The notes: generated by a model not told the origin, from the letters alone. DNA of 64,000 nt from Bradyrhizobium canariense (GCF_018130465.1 NZ_JAFCKJ010000002.1:682001-746000); one strand, 5' to 3'; positions 16,776 through 24,421 are shown, counted from the stretch's first letter. A program made the numbers and translations.

Positions 16776-17770
16776 TGCACCGTCTCCAGCCGGGATTTTG
16801 CGACGGCGCGCAGGGCGGAGGCCGCCTTGGTTCGCCGCTCGGCGAGATAGCGGTCGAGGATTCCCAAAATGCCGGTCGGCGACCAGATCAGCAGCCCCAT
16901 CACCGCGATCGCGTAGAGCATCAGATAATAGCCCTCGGTGAAGCGCAGCCATTCTGGCAGCAGCACGGCGATCATCGCGCCGAGGAACGGACCAAGGAAG
17001 AAGCCGGCGCCGCCGACGATCACCATCATCAGGAGGTCGAGCGAGAGCGACAGGTTGAACGGCACGGGATCGATATATTGCGTCAGCGGCGCATAGAGCG
17101 CGCCGGCGACGCCGCCGAGCGCCGAGCCGATCGCGAACGCCATCAGCGTGTAGCGTCGCGTGTCGACGCCCAGCGACTGCGCCCGCAGCGGATTTTCGCG
17201 CAGCGCCATGAAGGCGCGGCCCCAGGGCGAACGGATCAGCCACCACACCGCGAGCGACACGATCGCGAGCGAGCCGAGGCAGACATAGTAGAACGGCAGC
17301 GGCTTGTTGGTCGCGATGCCGAAGATGTGCGGGCGCGGAATGTTGGAGATGCCGTAGATGCCGCCGGTGAGCCAGCTCTCGTTGCGAAACACCAGGAAGG
17401 CCAGCGTGGAGAAGGCGAGCGTGACGAAGGCGAGGTAGTGGTGCTGCACCCGCAGCGCGGGATAGCCGAGCACCCAGCCGACCGCGAAGCTCAAGCCAAT
17501 CGCGACGACGATCGCCGCCGGCAGCGGCCAACCATGGGTGGTCATGATCGCCGCGGCGTAAGCGCCAATGCCGACGAAGGCGCCCTGCGCCAGCGAGACC
17601 TGGCCGGCATAGCCGAGCGTGAGGTTGAGGCCCATTGCGGCGATGGCCATCACCGCCCACTGGCTCAGGATGAACAGGCCATAGCGGTTGAAGTTCATGG
17701 GGACAACGATCAGCCCAGCGATGACGACGACGCCGAGCGCGATCTTCAGAGGTTTGGCGAAGCCGCTCAT
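16772..17770 (-). CDS. livM: ABC transporter permease, LivM type
   Basis: A 332-aa membrane protein starting MSGFAKPLKIALGVVV, with about nine hydrophobic segments and the LivM-type loop QSLGVDTRRYTLMAFAIGSALGGVAG, which contains the site that contacts the ATPase. A C-terminal basic tail follows. It overlaps livH and livG by 4 nt, indicating tight translational coupling. Confidence 0.9.
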   Translation of the reverse strand: MSGFAKPLKIALGVVVIAGLIVVPMNFNRYGLFILSQWAVMAIAAMGLNLTLGYAGQVSLAQGAFVGIGAYAAAIMTTHGWPLPAAIVVAIGLSFAVGWVLGYPALRVQHHYLAFVTLAFSTLAFLVFRNESWLTGGIYGISNIPRPHIFGIATNKPLPFYYVCLGSLAIVSLAVWWLIRSPWGRAFMALRENPLRAQSLGVDTRRYTLMAFAIGSALGGVAGALYAPLTQYIDPVPFNLSLSLDLLMMVIVGGAGFFLGPFLGAMIAVLLPEWLRFTEGYYLMLYAIAVMGLLIWSPTGILGILDRYLAERRTKAASALRAVAKSRLETVQ

Positions 17771-18642
17771 ACGGTGCGCTCCTCGGCGCGGCCGAGCAAG
17801 CCCTGCGGCCGGAACAGGATGACGGCGATCAGGAAGAGCATCGGCACGGCGGCGCGATACTGCGTCGAGACATAGGCGGCCGCGAGATTGTCGAGCACGC
17901 CGATCAGGAGCCCGCCTGCGATCGCGCCACGCACCTGGTTGAACCCGCCGACGATCGCGGCGATGAAGGCGGCCTGGCCCAGCACTTCGCCGGACGTGAA
18001 TTTCGCGAGGTAGATCGGCGTGATCAGCAGCGAGGCGAGAGCGACCAGGAACGCGTTGATCAGGAAGGTCAGGAGAATCATGCGTTCGACAGGGACGCCG
18101 ATGATGCGCGCCACCGTCGGGTTCTGCGCCGCCGCCTGCATCTGGTGGCCGAGCGAGGTGCGGTTGAGAAGCGCCGTCAGGCCGAAGACGGCAAGGATGG
18201 CGAGGACGAGGACGCCGATGCTTTGCAGCGAGACGGCATGGCCGAGGATGGAGACGTCGCCGGTCGGCACGATCGAGGGGAAGGGCGAGGCTTCGGCGCT
18301 GAAGAACTGTTTTACGGCCTCCTTGATGCCGATCGCGAGCGCCATGGTCGCGATCGCGAGCGGCAGCACGCCATGGCGCATCATCGGATCGACCAGCAGC
18401 ATCTTGAAGGCGAGGCCGAGCAGGAGCATCGAGAGCAGGATGCCGAGGATGATCGCGAGCCAGAACGGCGCGCCGGCATGCATCGCCGCCAGCATCAGGA
18501 ACGCCGGCAGCATCACGAACTCGCCTTGCGCGAAATTGATGGTCTGCGAGGTCTGCCACAGCAGCGTGAAGCCGACCGCGACCAGCGCATAGATCGCGCC
18601 GGTGGCAAGTCCCGCGACCAGAAGATCGAACAGATTGGACAT
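17767..18642 (-). CDS. livH: ABC transporter permease, LivH type
   Basis: A 291-aa membrane protein with multiple transmembrane helices and the LivH hallmarks TLLWQTSQTINFAQGEFVML and AAAQNPTVARIIGVPVERM. It heads the block of membrane and ATPase genes and is separated from the binding-protein gene by about 106 nt that contains a hairpin. Confidence 0.9.
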   Translation of the reverse strand: MSNLFDLLVAGLATGAIYALVAVGFTLLWQTSQTINFAQGEFVMLPAFLMLAAMHAGAPFWLAIILGILLSMLLLGLAFKMLLVDPMMRHGVLPLAIATMALAIGIKEAVKQFFSAEASPFPSIVPTGDVSILGHAVSLQSIGVLVLAILAVFGLTALLNRTSLGHQMQAAAQNPTVARIIGVPVERMILLTFLINAFLVALASLLITPIYLAKFTSGEVLGQAAFIAAIVGGFNQVRGAIAGGLLIGVLDNLAAAYVSTQYRAAVPMLFLIAVILFRPQGLLGRAEERTV

Positions 18643-18702
18643 GGGTTCTCTTTGATCGTTAGAGCCCGAGTGAACTGGATCGACGCAAGTTCAGGTCTGT
18701 CA

Positions 18703-18735
18703 CTCCCTCTCCCCGCGAAGAGCGGGGCGAGGGAG
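18703..18735 (-). terminator. Hairpin between the binding-protein and permease genes
   Basis: CTCCCTCTCCCCGC pairs with GCGGGGCGAGGGAG with one mismatch and a 5-nt loop. Transcription from the binding-protein gene must pass through it to reach livH, so it could lower permease expression relative to the binding protein or protect the upstream mRNA. Confidence 0.5.
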
Positions 18736-18748
18736 AAGAAAGAAGCCC

Positions 18749-19879
18749 TCACTTCACCTTCGGCAGCACCTGCTTCACCACCTGCTTGCCTTCGACCACT
18801 TCGACCAGAAAGCTCTGGCGGTCGATGTCGCCGGTGTCGCTGAAGGTGACGTCCATCAAGATGCCCGGCTCGTCCGCGGCCTTGACGGTCAGGCCATGCA
18901 GGGTGTCGGCGAACGCTTTGGAGTCGACCTTGCCCATCTTGTCGGTCGTGGCCTTCACCATGTAGACCGCGAGATAGCCCTTGAGGCCGTTATGGTCGGG
19001 CACGTAATTATACTTCTTCGAGAACTTGTCGCGAAACGCCTTGATCAGGTCGACCGGCGCATCGGTGGTGAGACCGACATGGCCGCGCGCGCCGTTGGCG
19101 GCGTCGCCCGCGAGTTCGATCACCTTCTGGCCGATCAGCGTGGTCTCGCCCATCAGCGGCGCGGTGACGCCCTGGCGCTTCAGCTCCTTCAGGATGCGCG
19201 CGCTCTCTTCCTCGTTCAGGTAGACGAACACGGCGTCGGGATTGGCGGCCTTGATCTTGCCGACGTCGGCGGCGAAATCGGCCTGGCCGGCTTCGGTAGA
19301 GAGATCGGCGACGACCTTGGAGCCGAGACGGTCGAGCTCCTTGACGACGACATCGCGACCGCCGCGGCCGAAATCATTGTTGACCCAGACCACAGCGACC
19401 GACTTCGCCTTCATGTCGTCGTGAATGTATTTGGCGACCTTCGGCATCGACGATTGCTGGCCGAACGAGGTGCGGAACAGGAATTTGTTTCCGGCCTGCG
19501 TCAGCTCGGCGGCTTCGCCGCCCATGATCTGCGCGATGCCGGCTTCGGCCGCCAGCGGCGCGGTCACCTTCACGGAGCCGGAATAGCCGGGTCCGAGCAG
19601 CACATAGGGCTCGGCGTCGAGCGCCTTTTGCACCTGCGCGCGCGCGACGCCCGGGTTGGATTGCGAGTCCGCATGAGTGACTTCGAGCTTGCGGCCGAGC
19701 ACGCCGCCCTTGGCGTTGATCTCCTCGATCGCGAGGTCGATGCCGTTCTTCCAGTTGGTGCCGACGGTGGCGCCGCCGCCGGAAAGCTCGGCGACGTCGG
19801 CGAGCTTGATCGCCTGGGCGTGGACACTGGTTGCAGTCGCGAAGGCAAGCAGGGCGCCTGCCAGAATGGTCGATTTCAT
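18749..19879 (-). CDS. Periplasmic solute-binding protein of the quinate/shikimate-linked ABC transporter
   Basis: A 376-aa secreted protein. The signal peptide MKSTILAGALLAFATATSVHA is followed by QAIKLADVAELSGGGATVGT, the usual HAAT-family mature start. It has a strong ribosome-binding site (GGGAGGAGAG). It lies 58 nt downstream of the shikimate dehydrogenase gene and before livH, so it is the cognate binding protein of this transporter. The ligand is inferred from its neighbours. Confidence 0.88.
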   Translation of the reverse strand: MKSTILAGALLAFATATSVHAQAIKLADVAELSGGGATVGTNWKNGIDLAIEEINAKGGVLGRKLEVTHADSQSNPGVARAQVQKALDAEPYVLLGPGYSGSVKVTAPLAAEAGIAQIMGGEAAELTQAGNKFLFRTSFGQQSSMPKVAKYIHDDMKAKSVAVVWVNNDFGRGGRDVVVKELDRLGSKVVADLSTEAGQADFAADVGKIKAANPDAVFVYLNEEESARILKELKRQGVTAPLMGETTLIGQKVIELAGDAANGARGHVGLTTDAPVDLIKAFRDKFSKKYNYVPDHNGLKGYLAVYMVKATTDKMGKVDSKAFADTLHGLTVKAADEPGILMDVTFSDTGDIDRQSFLVEVVEGKQVVKQVLPKVK

Positions 19880-19937
19880 GGTCTCTCCTCCCGTTTTTCG
19901 TTGATGTCGTGCGCGGCCTTGTGTCCGGCCGCTTCGG

Positions 19938-20816
19938 TTACGCTGCGTGATAGGCCGAGCTTCGCGCCGCCATCACCTCGTCAAATGCCTCGCCCATGAC
20001 CTCGGTCGATGCGGCAAGGCCCGTGAACAGTTCGAAGGCGTCGGCGGCCTGGTAGATCGCAAGCTCCCGTCCGGTCATGATCCGCGCGCCCTTGGCTTGG
20101 GCGGCCGCCAGCAGCGGCGTGATCAGCGGTGAGTAGACGGCATCCGCAACCCACAATTTTTCATGCAGCAGCGTGGCCGGGACAGGCATGCCGCGGTTCG
20201 GCAGCATCCCGACCGGCGTGCCGTTGACGAGGCCGGTCGCGCCTTGCAGCGCGTCCTCGATGCTCGACGCCAGCCTTGCGACGCCCTGTGCGGCCAGCAT
20301 GGAGACGAGCGTCTCGGCGCGCGCCGGCTCGCTGTCGAAGATGCGGAGGTCGGTCACGTCCAGGCTCGCCAGGGCGAACGCGATCGCCTTGCCGACGCCG
20401 CCGGCGCCGATCACGGCGACGGCGTTGCCGGACGGCGCCAGCAGCGGCGCCACCGCGCGCGCGAAGCCGGTGGTGTCGGTGTTGTGGCCGGTCAGCCGTC
20501 CGTCCCTGACGACGACGGTGTTGACCGCGCCCATCGCGGCGGCGCCCGGCGCCAGCTCGTCGAGCAGCGGGACCACCGCTTCCTTGTAGGGGTAGGTGAC
20601 GTTGACGCCGGCAAAGCCGAGCCGCCGCACGCCCTCGAGCATCATGCGGAGCCTGTCCGCATCGGCGCCGGCGACCTCGATGAGCTGGTAATGGCCGCGC
20701 AGCCCGAGCGCCTCGGCGGCGCGCTCGTGCATGGCAGGGGATGCGGAATGCGCGATCGGCGCGCCGATCAGGCCGGTGAGGAGCTTTTTGCTGGCGGCGT
20801 ATCCGCGCTTGGACAT
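19938..20816 (-). CDS. aroE: Shikimate/quinate dehydrogenase (AroE family)
   Basis: A 292-aa NAD(P)-dependent dehydrogenase interconverting shikimate and 3-dehydroshikimate, or quinate and dehydroquinate. The substrate site shows HSASPAMH and NVTYPYKEAV with the catalytic lysine, then NTDTTGF, and a glycine-rich nucleotide site AVIGAGGVGKA. Its position in an operon with a dehydroshikimate dehydratase and a transporter argues for a catabolic role rather than the biosynthetic AroE. Confidence 0.87.
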   Translation of the reverse strand: MSKRGYAASKKLLTGLIGAPIAHSASPAMHERAAEALGLRGHYQLIEVAGADADRLRMMLEGVRRLGFAGVNVTYPYKEAVVPLLDELAPGAAAMGAVNTVVVRDGRLTGHNTDTTGFARAVAPLLAPSGNAVAVIGAGGVGKAIAFALASLDVTDLRIFDSEPARAETLVSMLAAQGVARLASSIEDALQGATGLVNGTPVGMLPNRGMPVPATLLHEKLWVADAVYSPLITPLLAAAQAKGARIMTGRELAIYQAADAFELFTGLAASTEVMGEAFDEVMAARSSAYHAA

Positions 20817-20918
20817 GGTTCGCTATCGTCTCGTTGGGAGCGTTCGGTCCCAGCCATTAGCGGAGAAATCCGCGCAATTCCAAGGGGGCTTCCGAGTGCG
20901 ACGATAGCCTTTCCTCCG

Positions 20919-20963
20919 CCTAACACAATTACCCATTTATCGGGCAAACCTAACATAATGTTA
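20919..20963. promoter_or_regulatory. Candidate LysR binding region upstream of the shikimate operon
   Basis: CCTAACACAAT at 20919-20929 and CCTAACATAAT at 20949-20959 are direct repeats exactly 30 bp apart. The second merges into TAACAT-A-ATGTTA (20951-20963), a dyad that fits the T-N11-A pattern of LysR-type regulators. It lies 103-147 nt before the shikimate dehydrogenase start and touches the 3' end of the LysR gene. Confidence 0.5.
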
Positions 20964-21899
20964 TTTTTTTCGCCCACGCGCCGCGACGGCCTTGCCGGCG
21001 ATGCGGGACGGCTCCACCGCGCGCATCTCGGCGCGCAGGGCATCGATGAAATACTCGACGTGAAGCGACAACGGCGCGCCGCGCTTCACCGCGATGTAGG
21101 TGTCGAACCGCGTCGGCTCGGTGATCTTCAAGAGCTCGATGCCGGGATAGCCACCATGGGCGACGGTGAACTGGTCGATGATGGCGATGCCGAGCCTCGC
21201 CTTCACCAGCGCACAGACCGTGGTGCCGAAGCGCGCGCGGATGGTGATGTTGTAGTCGAGCCGGTTGCGCGCGAAGATCTCGGCCATGATCCGGCCGTAG
21301 GGGTCGTTGGGATCGATGCCGATCAGCGGATAGCGGGTGATCTCGGCCGCGGAGACCTGCTTGCGGCCGGCGAGTTCGTGGCCTGATGGCACGATGCAAT
21401 AGAGCTCGCCGGAGGCGAGCGGCATGAAGTCGAGGCCGGAATGTTCGAGCCGGTAGCTCATCGCGACGCACTCGCCACGGCCGAGCAGGAGATAGTCGAT
21501 CGCTTCCTCGAGCTTGAGGATGTTGATGTCGATGCCGAGGTCGGGATAGCGGCGGCGGACGCGCTCGATCGCGCGCGGCACCATCACCTGCGAGATGCTC
21601 GGCACCGAGCCGATCCGCAGCTCCGACAATCCACCGCGGCCGATCTTGGAGATGAGCTCGGAGAGGTCGTCGACCTTCTTGTAGACGCCGTTGATCTGCT
21701 CGAAGATGTTCTCGGCTTCCGGCGTCGGGAAATAGCGGCCGTTCTGGCGCTGGAAGAAGCGGATGCCGAGCGAGCGCTCGGTGTATTTGACGAGGCGGCT
21801 GATGCCCGGCGCCGATACGTTGAGCAGCTTGGCCGCGCCGCCGATAGTGCCCGTCACCATCACGGCACGGATCACTTCAACCTGGCGCAGCGTCATCAT
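20961..21899 (-). CDS. LysR-family transcriptional regulator
   Basis: A 312-aa regulator with an N-terminal winged helix (LRQVEVIRAVMVTGTIGGAAKLLNVSAPGISRLVKYTE) and a C-terminal two-lobed effector domain of the PBP2 type. It is the first gene of the leftward block, 144 nt before the shikimate dehydrogenase gene and in the same direction, so it probably controls the quinate/shikimate operon. An 11-bp inverted repeat just upstream of its start suggests autoregulation. Confidence 0.85.
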   Translation of the reverse strand: MMTLRQVEVIRAVMVTGTIGGAAKLLNVSAPGISRLVKYTERSLGIRFFQRQNGRYFPTPEAENIFEQINGVYKKVDDLSELISKIGRGGLSELRIGSVPSISQVMVPRAIERVRRRYPDLGIDINILKLEEAIDYLLLGRGECVAMSYRLEHSGLDFMPLASGELYCIVPSGHELAGRKQVSAAEITRYPLIGIDPNDPYGRIMAEIFARNRLDYNITIRARFGTTVCALVKARLGIAIIDQFTVAHGGYPGIELLKITEPTRFDTYIAVKRGAPLSLHVEYFIDALRAEMRAVEPSRIAGKAVAARGRKK

Positions 21900-21914
21900 G
21901 TCCTGGGCATCCGA

Positions 21915-21940
21915 GAGATAATCGTGGCGACGATTATCTC
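21915..21940. promoter_or_regulatory. Inverted repeat upstream of the LysR gene
   Basis: GAGATAATCGT, spacer GGCG, ACGATTATCTC: a perfect 11-bp dyad, 15 nt before the LysR start codon. Its position suggests an autoregulatory operator. Confidence 0.6.
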
Positions 21941-22033
21941 ATGAGAGCCATGATGTCAGCCAGGGGTAAGGGCGGCCAGCGATAAGGGAGGCGCGCGATC
22001 TGTTGTAGCGGCGTCGGTTGCTGCAGCAGCGTC

Positions 22034-22210
22034 CTAGCTCGCCGGTCCTTCCGGCGAGGCGCTCTCTACCGGCTTGGCGCGCTCGCTTTGCAGCACGCCG
22101 CGCGCGAACTCGATGATCTTCTGCTTGTTTGCCGTTTCGCGGACGGCGAAAAACACGCGGTTGAGTTCCAGGCCGAGCACGCTGTTGAGGGCGATGTCCT
22201 CGTCTTCCAT
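22034..22210 (-). CDS. Small conserved-looking protein, 58 aa, divergent from bjaR
   Basis: I do not recognise the family. The frame starts MEDEDIALNSVLGLELNRVF and ends in a Pro/Ser tail; it is acidic at the N-terminus, helical in the middle (TANKQKIIEFARGVLQSER) and has no membrane segment or signal peptide. The upstream GGGAAAA could serve as ribosome-binding site. It shares the 167-nt regulatory gap with bjaR, so quorum-sensing control is possible. Support for coding is the codon-like third-position GC bias and sensible amino acid composition. Confidence 0.6.
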   Translation of the reverse strand: MEDEDIALNSVLGLELNRVFFAVRETANKQKIIEFARGVLQSERAKPVESASPEGPAS

Positions 22211-22320
22211 CGTGGTTTTCCCGCTTCAGACGTCATAGGTGTATCTTGACGTTCCTTCTTCCACAAGTAGATTAAATGTTCGGGGTAAATGGGGTACCGG
22301 GAAACTACGGAAACGGTGAA

Positions 22321-22350
22321 TTGAGGCAGTGTCCAAAGACGTGCTATACT
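22321..22350 (+). promoter_or_regulatory. Predicted bjaR promoter
   Basis: TTGAGG at 22321 and TATACT at 22345-22350 with an 18-nt spacer form a sigma-70-like promoter. The expected start leaves a leader of about 20 nt before the bjaR ATG at 22378. Confidence 0.5.
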
Positions 22351-22377
22351 GGACAGCGAGGGTCAGGAAACGCACCG

Positions 22378-23106
22378 ATGTCCGCCGTGGATTATGGCCG
22401 GGAAGCGCTCGACTTCATTGAGGGGCTTGGAGCCTATACCAAGGTTCCGGACGCCATGGATGCGCTTGCGACCGCGTTCGGCCGGTACGGCTTCGAGCAC
22501 ATCATTGTCACCGGCTTGCCGAATCCCGATCAGCGCTTTTCCCAGATGGTGCTCGCCAAGAAGTGGCCGGCGGAGTGGTTCAACCTCTATACCCAAAAAG
22601 GCTACGACCGCGTCGATCCCGTGATCCGCAAATGCCGGCAGACGGTGAATCCTTTCGAGTGGTCTGAAGCGCCGTACGATCCGGAACTGGAGCCGGGCGC
22701 GGTGGAGGTGATGCGGCGCGCTGCCGATTTCCGCATGTCGCGCGGCTTCGTCGTGCCGATCCATGGATTGACCGGTTACGAGGCCGGCGTCTCGCTCGGT
22801 GGCGTTCACCTCGATCTCAATGCGCGCAGCAAGCCGGCGCTGCACCTGATCGGGATGTACGGCTTCGATCACATTCGCCGCCTGCTCGATCCGGCGCCGC
22901 ATCGATCGATGCGTCTTACCCCGCGCGAACGGGAGGTGCTGGCCTGGGCCTCGCAGGGCAAGTCGGCCTGGGAAATCGGCGAGATCCTGCACATTACGCA
23001 GCGCACCGCCGAAGAGCATCTTGCAACTGCCGCGCGCAAACTTGGTGCCGTCAACCGGACGCATGCGGTCGCGATCGCAATCCGCCACAGAATCATCACC
23101 CCCTGA
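22378..23106 (+). CDS. bjaR: LuxR-family acyl-homoserine-lactone receptor (BjaR type)
   Basis: A 242-aa quorum-sensing regulator. The N-terminal autoinducer-binding domain (about 20-165) contains the conserved WPAEWFNLYTQKGYDRVDPV and PFEWSE stretches. The C-terminal LuxR helix-turn-helix (about 178-240) reads LTPREREVLAWASQGKSAWEIGEIL. The start at 22378 gives a normal LuxR length; the longer frame upstream crosses the promoter. It is followed 87 nt later by the signal synthase, the arrangement known for bjaR1-bjaI in Bradyrhizobium japonicum and rpaR-rpaI in Rhodopseudomonas. Confidence 0.9.
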   Translation: MSAVDYGREALDFIEGLGAYTKVPDAMDALATAFGRYGFEHIIVTGLPNPDQRFSQMVLAKKWPAEWFNLYTQKGYDRVDPVIRKCRQTVNPFEWSEAPYDPELEPGAVEVMRRAADFRMSRGFVVPIHGLTGYEAGVSLGGVHLDLNARSKPALHLIGMYGFDHIRRLLDPAPHRSMRLTPREREVLAWASQGKSAWEIGEILHITQRTAEEHLATAARKLGAVNRTHAVAIAIRHRIITP

Positions 23107-23115
23107 AATCCGCGC

Positions 23116-23137
23116 CTACTGGGAAATTTCCCAATAG
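23116..23137. promoter_or_regulatory. Candidate lux-box for bjaI
   Basis: A 22-bp dyad whose 14-bp core TGGGAAATTTCCCA (23120-23133) is perfect; the flanks CTAC and ATAG match at three of four positions. It is centred about 67 nt upstream of the bjaI start codon and directly behind bjaR, the expected place for the LuxR-type activator site. Confidence 0.6.
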
Positions 23138-23164
23138 TCGGTGTGGCCGTTTTCCGTGAGGGTT

Positions 23165-23187
23165 CCCCATTATTTCGAACAATGGGG
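23165..23187 (+). promoter_or_regulatory. Hairpin covering the bjaI ribosome-binding site
   Basis: CCCCATT pairs with AATGGGG across a 9-nt loop. The right arm contains most of the GGGGGA Shine-Dalgarno sequence (23184-23189), which sits 4 nt before the ATG. In the mRNA this would hide the ribosome-binding site. Confidence 0.45.
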
Positions 23188-23193
23188 GAATAA

Positions 23194-23850
23194 ATGATTC
23201 ATGTGATTTCTGCCGTCAACCGGCACCTCTACGAGGACGTTCTCGAGCAACATTTCAGGGTGCGTCACGAGATTTTTGTCGAGGAGCGGAAATGGGAGGC
23301 GCTGCGCAAGCCCGATGGCCGTGAGGTCGACGCCTACGACAACGAGGACGCGGTCTACCTGCTGGCTCTCGAAAATCGCCGGGTGCTCGGCGGCTCCCGT
23401 CTGTATCCCACCACCAAGCCGACGATGATGAGCGAGGTTTTCCCGCATCTCGCCGCGGTGCGCGGTTGCCCCTCGAACCCGCTGGTATGGGAGTGGTCAC
23501 GCTTCTTCGTTTCGCGCGAGCGCCGCGACGGCGCGTTCAATTGGCAATTGATGGCGGCGGCGCAGGAGTTCTGTCTCGATCAGGGCATCGAGCGTCTCTG
23601 TCTTGTCATGGAGACCTGGTGGCTGCCGCGCTTCCACGAGATCGGATTCGTCGTCACGCCGCTGGGATTGCCGGCGCTGATCGAGAATTCCTGGACGATG
23701 GCGGCCACGATCGAGGTCCGTCAGGAGTCGCTCGACGTCGTGTGTGACCGTCTCGGGATGACAAACGTCGTGCAACAGGACGGTCCGCGTATCGATTGCG
23801 TCGCCCGTGCCAACCTCTGCGGCCTCGCCGCACAACGAAAGAGCGCCTGA
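23194..23850 (+). CDS. bjaI: Acyl-homoserine-lactone synthase (BjaI type)
   Basis: A 218-aa LuxI-family synthase. Conserved family residues are visible in FRVRHEIFVEERKWE, the EVDAYDNEDAVYLL stretch and RVLGGSRLYPT, followed by WEWSRFFV. BjaI of B. japonicum uses isovaleryl-CoA instead of acyl-ACP; close relatives RpaI and BraI use p-coumaroyl- or cinnamoyl-CoA. Overall resemblance and the bjaR neighbour suggest BjaI, but the acyl donor cannot be settled by eye. Its start codon is fixed by GGGGGA 4 nt upstream. Confidence 0.88.
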   Translation: MIHVISAVNRHLYEDVLEQHFRVRHEIFVEERKWEALRKPDGREVDAYDNEDAVYLLALENRRVLGGSRLYPTTKPTMMSEVFPHLAAVRGCPSNPLVWEWSRFFVSRERRDGAFNWQLMAAAQEFCLDQGIERLCLVMETWWLPRFHEIGFVVTPLGLPALIENSWTMAATIEVRQESLDVVCDRLGMTNVVQQDGPRIDCVARANLCGLAAQRKSA

Positions 23851-23851
23851 G

Positions 23852-24070
23852 ATGTCGAACATGATGCGGGACAGCCAGATCATGGCGCAGACCAAGGACG
23901 AGAATCTCGGCTACATGTCCGACATGGCGCTCGAACTGGCGCAGATGGCGGAAGACACCGGATTGGCGACGCTCGCCTATCTGTTCCGGATGGCGGCGCT
24001 GGAGGCCTCGACAGCCAACAGCGTGCTCGCCGAACCGGATGACCTTCCCCGGCAGATGACGTCGCACTAG
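23852..24070 (+). CDS. Small protein of 72 aa in the bjaI transcript
   Basis: The frame begins MSNMMRDSQIMAQTKDENLG just after the bjaI stop (stop 23848-23850, start 23852), so translation is probably coupled. It is acidic, rich in Met and Ala, predicted helical (MALELAQMAEDTGLATLAYLFRMAA), without signal peptide or clear membrane span. A terminator-like hairpin follows. I do not recognise a family. Its place suggests that it is made together with the signal synthase. Confidence 0.65.
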   Translation: MSNMMRDSQIMAQTKDENLGYMSDMALELAQMAEDTGLATLAYLFRMAALEASTANSVLAEPDDLPRQMTSH

Positions 24071-24102
24071 GCGTATCCTTCCCAACGTTGCGACGAATTT
24101 CA

Positions 24103-24132
24103 CACCCTCCCCCCGGCAACGGGGGGAGGGTG
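24103..24132 (+). terminator. Strong hairpin after the bjaI transcript
   Basis: CACCCTCCCCCC pairs perfectly with GGGGGGAGGGTG around a GGCAAC loop, followed by ATCGTTTT. It probably ends the bjaR-bjaI-small-gene transcripts. Confidence 0.7.
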
Positions 24133-24168
24133 ATCGTTTTGGGTGCGTCAGGTTGACCCAGCCTGCAC

Positions 24169-24240
24169 GGCAGCGTTCTTGCCGAGCGGCAGCGTTCTTG
24201 CAGAGTGGTAGCCTTCTTGATGGTAGCCTTCTTGCCGAGA
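24169..24240. repeat. Four tandem imperfect repeats before livH
   Basis: Units GGCAGCGTTCTTGCCGAGC, GGCAGCGTTCTTGCAGAGT, GGTAGCCTTCTTGAT and GGTAGCCTTCTTGCCGAGA follow directly, sharing a TTCTTG core. The rest of the gap 24241-24421 shows no gene or clear promoter. Confidence 0.65.
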
Positions 24241-24421
24241 GGCGCTCGATCGCATGCATCGGCATGCAACAAAGTGCATGTTTGGTGTCGAATCGCTCTT
24301 GCCTCGGAACGATACTGCCATTACCCATTTTTCCGCCTTGTAGAGGCAGGGGGAGCTCTTTCACTGATGGCGACCGTGTTCGAACATCGGGGCGAACCTG
24401 CGTGCGCCTGAAAGAGTTTTG

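Noticed and set aside
16032-17660. Apparent 542-aa protein ending as LivG
   Set aside because: The first 295 residues are the wrong frame of livM; LivG starts at 16775 with a normal N-terminus.
16772-18559. Apparent 595-aa protein ending as LivM
   Set aside because: The N-terminal part is a shadow of livH; LivM starts at 17770.
24169-24240. Possible CRISPR array
   Set aside because: Units are contiguous without spacers, imperfect, and no cas genes are present.
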